In this document: positions 5,513 through 8,363 of the stretch, piece after piece | Layout: every line of letters begins with the position of its first letter | Position numbering within the stretch: position 1 is the stretch's first letter | Assembly: GCA_021852245.1 (NCBI GenBank) | Contig: JAJZNY010000367.1 | Location: 1 to 8,363 of the forward strand | Reading direction: 5' to 3' | Source of the DNA: Planctomycetota bacterium | GTDB taxonomy: Bacteria; Planctomycetota; Phycisphaerae; WQYP01 | DNA: 8,363 nucleotides | Made by a program: the position numbers and the translations under genes | Notes under the pieces: model-generated | The model's database searches: none | What the model saw: the letters and a program-made list of their open reading frames with translations, nothing else | Told to the model about the DNA's origin: nothing

Positions 5513-8050
5513 TTATCGGCGACCCGGCCGCACCGGCGGCACATACGTGAGCGGGTCCTCCGGCCACGGATGCCGCGGATACCGCGCCCGCAGATGCTTT
5601 CTAATCTGATGATAGGACCCCTGCCAGAACCCGGCCAGATCGGCCGTCGTCTGCACCGGCCGATGGTTGGGCCCCAAGATGCGGCATATCACCGCCACAC
5701 GTCCGCCAAGCAATTTCGGCGATGAGGGAGTACCCAATAAATCTGCCACGCGGGCCTCAATCATCGGCCCCTCGGGCGTATAGTCAATCTCCACTCTTTT
5801 TCCCGACGGCAAAAGCAGATGTCCGGGGAGCAGCAAATCGAGCTGCTGTCGTATGTCATGCGGCAGCGCAGTCAGGTAGAGCTCCACCATCCGGCCCTCA
5901 TCGGGCGCTTCGCGAAGATTGCCGGCGATCATAAAATCGGCCACACTCCCCGCCAGATACTCGGCGGTTAATTCCGGTATCTCTGTCCGGGCGGTATGGC
6001 GCCGAAATAACTCCACGCGGTTGGCCAGCGATATGAGTGCCGAGTTCGTATTCAGAAGGTGCCGCATGTGCGGGAGAACACCCTGCTCAATGACACGCCG
6101 CACCGAGTCCGGATCCGGTGACGGATCGGGTTGCGATTTTATACACAGATCAGCAAAGTGAGTTTCGATAAAGGCCGAAACTTTTCGGTGCTCTTCGTCC
6201 CAGACCACCATCTTTTTCCGGCAGAGTTGGGGTGCATCCGAGGCAAGAATATCTTCCATGGAAATGCGTGCCGCGAGCCGAATGCTGGCGTGCTTTTGCC
6301 GATCGTCATTTTTTTCTATATCCAAGGCGATGACGGCTTCGGCCGGATCCGCCCCCCGGTGATCGCTGAGTTCGACGCCGGTGCCGCCCACCATCACTCC
6401 CCTGCGCGGATCGCGCCGATCCATCACGCAGAGTCGATCGGGAAATCCCGCAAACACCAATTTCGCCAAGGCGCTCGGCGATGGCATGGGAGGGAGCTGC
6501 TCCGGTACACGGCATTGCCGACACAGGCGACGGAAAAGCTGCAGGACGGAGCCCGTTTGTGAACCGCTTGACGATCTGCGATCATTGAGTGCCGAAACCC
6601 CCTCTGCTACCTGCCGCAAATAGATGGCAATATCCCATGATCCCCCATCCCGACGATTCACCATGCTCGTTCCCGCATCAGACAAAATCGCGGCGATCAG
6701 CGCAGCCCAGGCGGCGTGACCACTTTCGATCCCGGCGACCAAGATGCGGGAGAGCCGCGGATGAAGTGGAAAGTTAACCAGCCGGCGCCCCAATTCGGTC
6801 AGCTTGAAGTTGTCTCCCCCACCGAAAGCCGCCCCGAGGTCGCAAAGCAAGTCCTGGGCCGAACGCACGCCAGCCGCCGGGGGCACGGTGAGCCATTTCA
6901 GCGATTCAAAACCCGCCGGATTCCAGGCGTATACATCGAGGCACAGGTTGGAAAGATCGACGCGCTCTATTTCCGGAGGATCGGCGGGCGGTTGATGCTT
7001 CCACTGGGCCGCGTCCCAAAGGCGAATGCATGTTCCCGGCGCAGTGCGACCTGCTCGGCCCGCACGCTGTTGGGCGGATGCCTGCGATATCCGCCGGGTT
7101 GAAAGGCGATTAATACCGCGATGCGGATCATAATCGGCATACCGCGCCAGTCCCGAGTCTATGACCAGTGTCACGCCATCCACCGTGAGCGACGTCTCGG
7201 CAACGTTGGTGGCGAGTATGATTTTGCGCTCCTGTGATGGCGAGATGGCGATGGCCTGCTCGGCAAGCGGCTGACTCCCGTGCAGAGGACAGATTCTCAT
7301 GCCGTGGTGCCGAGCAACGGATGCGAGTTGTTGGGCGACGCGCTGAATTTCATAAACCCCCGGCAGGAAGATCAATACATGCCCATCACCGGCGAACTGC
7401 AATCCATCTTCAACGGCGTCGCGGCAGGCCATTTCCAGCGACCGGCCCGCCGGCGGAGCGTAGCGAATCTGCACGGGAAACATACGGCCGGGAATCTCCA
7501 TACACGGCGCGGAGAGAAATTCAGCGATGGGCCCGGCATCGATGGTGGCGGAGGAGATGATCAGCTTCAGATCAGGGCGCAGATGGGTACGGACATCCTC
7601 CAGCAAGGCCAGCGCCTCATCGAGATGCAGGGTACGCAGGTGAAATTCATCCAGAATCACTGCACCGATTCCCTCAAGGGCCGGATCGGATTGCAGCCGC
7701 CGATTTAATATTCCCTCAGTCATGATGATGATCTGAGTATCGGGGCCGGTGCAGTTTTCCATGCGAACCTGGTAGCCGACTTCGCCGCCAACCTGCCAGT
7801 TATTTTCCGCAGCAATGCGGGCGGCCAGCGCCCGTGTGGCGATACGTCGGGGTTGAAGCACAATCACGCCTGCATTTTCACGTGAGAGAATTCCGCTTCG
7901 GTAGACCGCGGGTGGGATGCGTGTTGTCTTGCCGGCGCCGGGCGCAGCAACCACCACGACAGCTCCAGCGGCACGCAGATGATCGATCATCTGCGGCAGG
8001 TGCTCATCAATCGGAAGAGATTGGGGAGTCGTGGCGGGCGATGCAGTCAT
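5513..8050 (-). CDS. hrpB: ATP-dependent RNA helicase HrpB (DEAH/RHA family)
   Basis: An 845-residue cytoplasmic superfamily 2 helicase; its exact substrate is not settled in most bacteria. RecA-like domain 1 has Walker A APGAGKTT (Lys41), motif Ia LQPRR (65-69), motif II DEFH (134-137) and motif III SAT (167-169). DEFH rather than DEAH is characteristic of HrpB. Domain 2 has LIFLPG (226-231), ATNVAETSLT (280-289) and motif VI QQRAGRAGR (327-335). A helicase-associated helical region follows, to about residue 470. The C-terminal HrpB-specific domain is clear: LLPGHLLLPSGKRVEIDY, RPVQTTADLAGFWQGSY and RYPRHPWPEDPL near the end. Length matches the family (about 800-850) and no motif is degraded. 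The ATG at 8050 has only a weak AGG-type site nearby, but LPIDEHLPQMIDHL after it aligns with the usual HrpB N-terminus. It is the first gene of a probable two-gene unit with the downstream MDR gene. Confidence 0.96.
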   Translation of the reverse strand: MTASPATTPQSLPIDEHLPQMIDHLRAAGAVVVVAAPGAGKTTRIPPAVYRSGILSRENAGVIVLQPRRIATRALAARIAAENNWQVGGEVGYQVRMENCTGPDTQIIIMTEGILNRRLQSDPALEGIGAVILDEFHLRTLHLDEALALLEDVRTHLRPDLKLIISSATIDAGPIAEFLSAPCMEIPGRMFPVQIRYAPPAGRSLEMACRDAVEDGLQFAGDGHVLIFLPGVYEIQRVAQQLASVARHHGMRICPLHGSQPLAEQAIAISPSQERKIILATNVAETSLTVDGVTLVIDSGLARYADYDPHRGINRLSTRRISQASAQQRAGRAGRTAPGTCIRLWDAAQWKHQPPADPPEIERVDLSNLCLDVYAWNPAGFESLKWLTVPPAAGVRSAQDLLCDLGAAFGGGDNFKLTELGRRLVNFPLHPRLSRILVAGIESGHAAWAALIAAILSDAGTSMVNRRDGGSWDIAIYLRQVAEGVSALNDRRSSSGSQTGSVLQLFRRLCRQCRVPEQLPPMPSPSALAKLVFAGFPDRLCVMDRRDPRRGVMVGGTGVELSDHRGADPAEAVIALDIEKNDDRQKHASIRLAARISMEDILASDAPQLCRKKMVVWDEEHRKVSAFIETHFADLCIKSQPDPSPDPDSVRRVIEQGVLPHMRHLLNTNSALISLANRVELFRRHTARTEIPELTAEYLAGSVADFMIAGNLREAPDEGRMVELYLTALPHDIRQQLDLLLPGHLLLPSGKRVEIDYTPEGPMIEARVADLLGTPSSPKLLGGRVAVICRILGPNHRPVQTTADLAGFWQGSYHQIRKHLRARYPRHPWPEDPLTYVPPVRPGRR

Positions 8051-8163
8051 CGGCCTGATTGTAACGCCGGCGGCCGATCACATACAGCCGAAAATGCGCT
8101 CCGTTTCTACGACTCCGCGTTGGAATCGCAGCGGCAATGGCGGCGTCCAATTCATGGGACCCG

Positions 8164-8182
8164 CCGGTCCTGGAGCGACCGG
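8164..8182 (-). terminator. Weak hairpin after the right-edge gene
   Basis: CCGGTC (8164-8169) and GACCGG (8177-8182) form a 6-bp stem with a 7-base loop, 3 bases past the stop of the right-edge gene on the minus strand. A competing pairing, GGACC (8158-8162) with GGTCC (8166-8170), is also possible. There is no U-run, so an intrinsic terminator is doubtful and transcription may continue into hrpB. Confidence 0.22.
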
Positions 8183-8185
8183 GAT

Positions 8186-8363
8186 TTAATACAATTTACC
8201 CGGAATCGGCAGCGGACCGACCAACCCTTTGGCATAACGCACATAGTCGGCGGAAATATCGCATCCATTCTTTACCCATGTCGGGTCCAGATGTTTGGTC
8301 TGCCGGGCGACATTCGTCAGTGCGGTCGGGAAATAATCCACCTGATAAGGAGAATCGGAAAGG
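8186..8363 (-). CDS. Probable PPi-type 6-phosphofructokinase, C-terminal end (cut by right edge)
   Basis: The minus strand reads 58 codons without a stop from the right edge to TAA at 8188-8186, ending PLPIPGKLY. The segment VDYFPTALTNVARQTKHLD followed by WVKNGCDISADYVRYAKGLVGPLP matches, as I recall it, the C-terminal pattern of pyrophosphate-dependent or ATP/PPi-type 6-phosphofructokinases of the long bacterial group: L..VAN.T..(M/L)P..(W/F)I...G.D(V/I)(T/S)..(F/Y)..Y..PL(I/V)G.LP. Such an enzyme phosphorylates fructose 6-phosphate in glycolysis, reversibly when it uses PPi. The catalytic domain lies outside the window, so neither the phosphoryl donor nor the identity can be confirmed. It sits 135 bases upstream of hrpB on the same strand. 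That gap holds only the weak hairpin above and no recognisable gene. Confidence 0.55.
   Translation of the reverse strand, partial: LSDSPYQVDYFPTALTNVARQTKHLDPTWVKNGCDISADYVRYAKGLVGPLPIPGKLY

Noticed and set aside
4498..5550. Long 350-codon plus-strand frame opposite the MDR gene
   Set aside because: A shadow of GC-rich codon usage on the opposite strand. The minus strand has the GASGGVG motif and full MDR architecture; the plus-strand product is low in hydrophobics, rich in Arg/His/Gln, and matches no family.
8078..8155. 25-codon minus-strand frame (MNWTPPLPLRFQRG...) between the right-edge gene and hrpB
   Set aside because: No ribosome binding site, proline/arginine-rich composition expected of random GC-rich DNA, and no resemblance to a known small protein.

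Overview
The window is ordinary chromosomal sequence from a GC-rich Gram-negative bacterium, most likely a Planctomycetota/PVC member and perhaps Phycisphaerae. That placement is an inference. It rests on a PEP-CTERM exported protein, a C-terminal tail resembling a pyrophosphate-type phosphofructokinase, and the general flavour of the RimO and HrpB proteins; no 16S or other marker is present. I see no mobile element, CRISPR array, tRNA or rRNA, and no clear sign of an undescribed multi-gene system.

Layout, left to right. (1) Positions 1-213, minus strand: the N-terminal 71 codons of an L-rhamnose mutarotase (rhaM), running off the left edge. (2) Positions 214-322: an intergenic stretch with a perfect 11-bp hairpin, probably the terminator of the next gene. 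(3) Positions 323-1270, minus strand: a secreted, cysteine-free PEP-CTERM protein of unknown function with an apparent internal repeat; a sigma70-like promoter lies about 180 bases upstream. (4) Positions 1271-1661: a divergent intergenic region. It holds that promoter and, on the plus strand, a possible 17-codon leader ORF followed by two hairpins before rimO. (5) Positions 1662-4390, plus strand: a compact cluster rimO-pgsA-pgpA. RimO methylthiolates ribosomal protein S12. PgsA and PgpA catalyse consecutive steps to phosphatidylglycerol (CDP-diacylglycerol to PG-phosphate to PG). (6) Positions 4391-4494: a short convergent gap without a clear terminator. (7) Positions 4495-8050, minus strand: hrpB (DEAH-type RNA helicase) followed 37 bases downstream by a zinc-independent quinone-oxidoreductase-like MDR enzyme. 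(8) Positions 8186-8363, minus strand: the last 58 codons of a probable PPi-dependent 6-phosphofructokinase, running off the right edge.

The most unusual spot is the pgsA/pgpA junction. The complete PgpA reading frame has no ATG, GTG or TTG upstream of its first conserved motif. It is in the same frame as pgsA, separated only by the pgsA TGA. An ATG overlapping the pgsA stop opens a different frame that closes after 13 codons. Initiation at CTG, a +1 frameshift, or a one-base error in a T5 run would each explain this.
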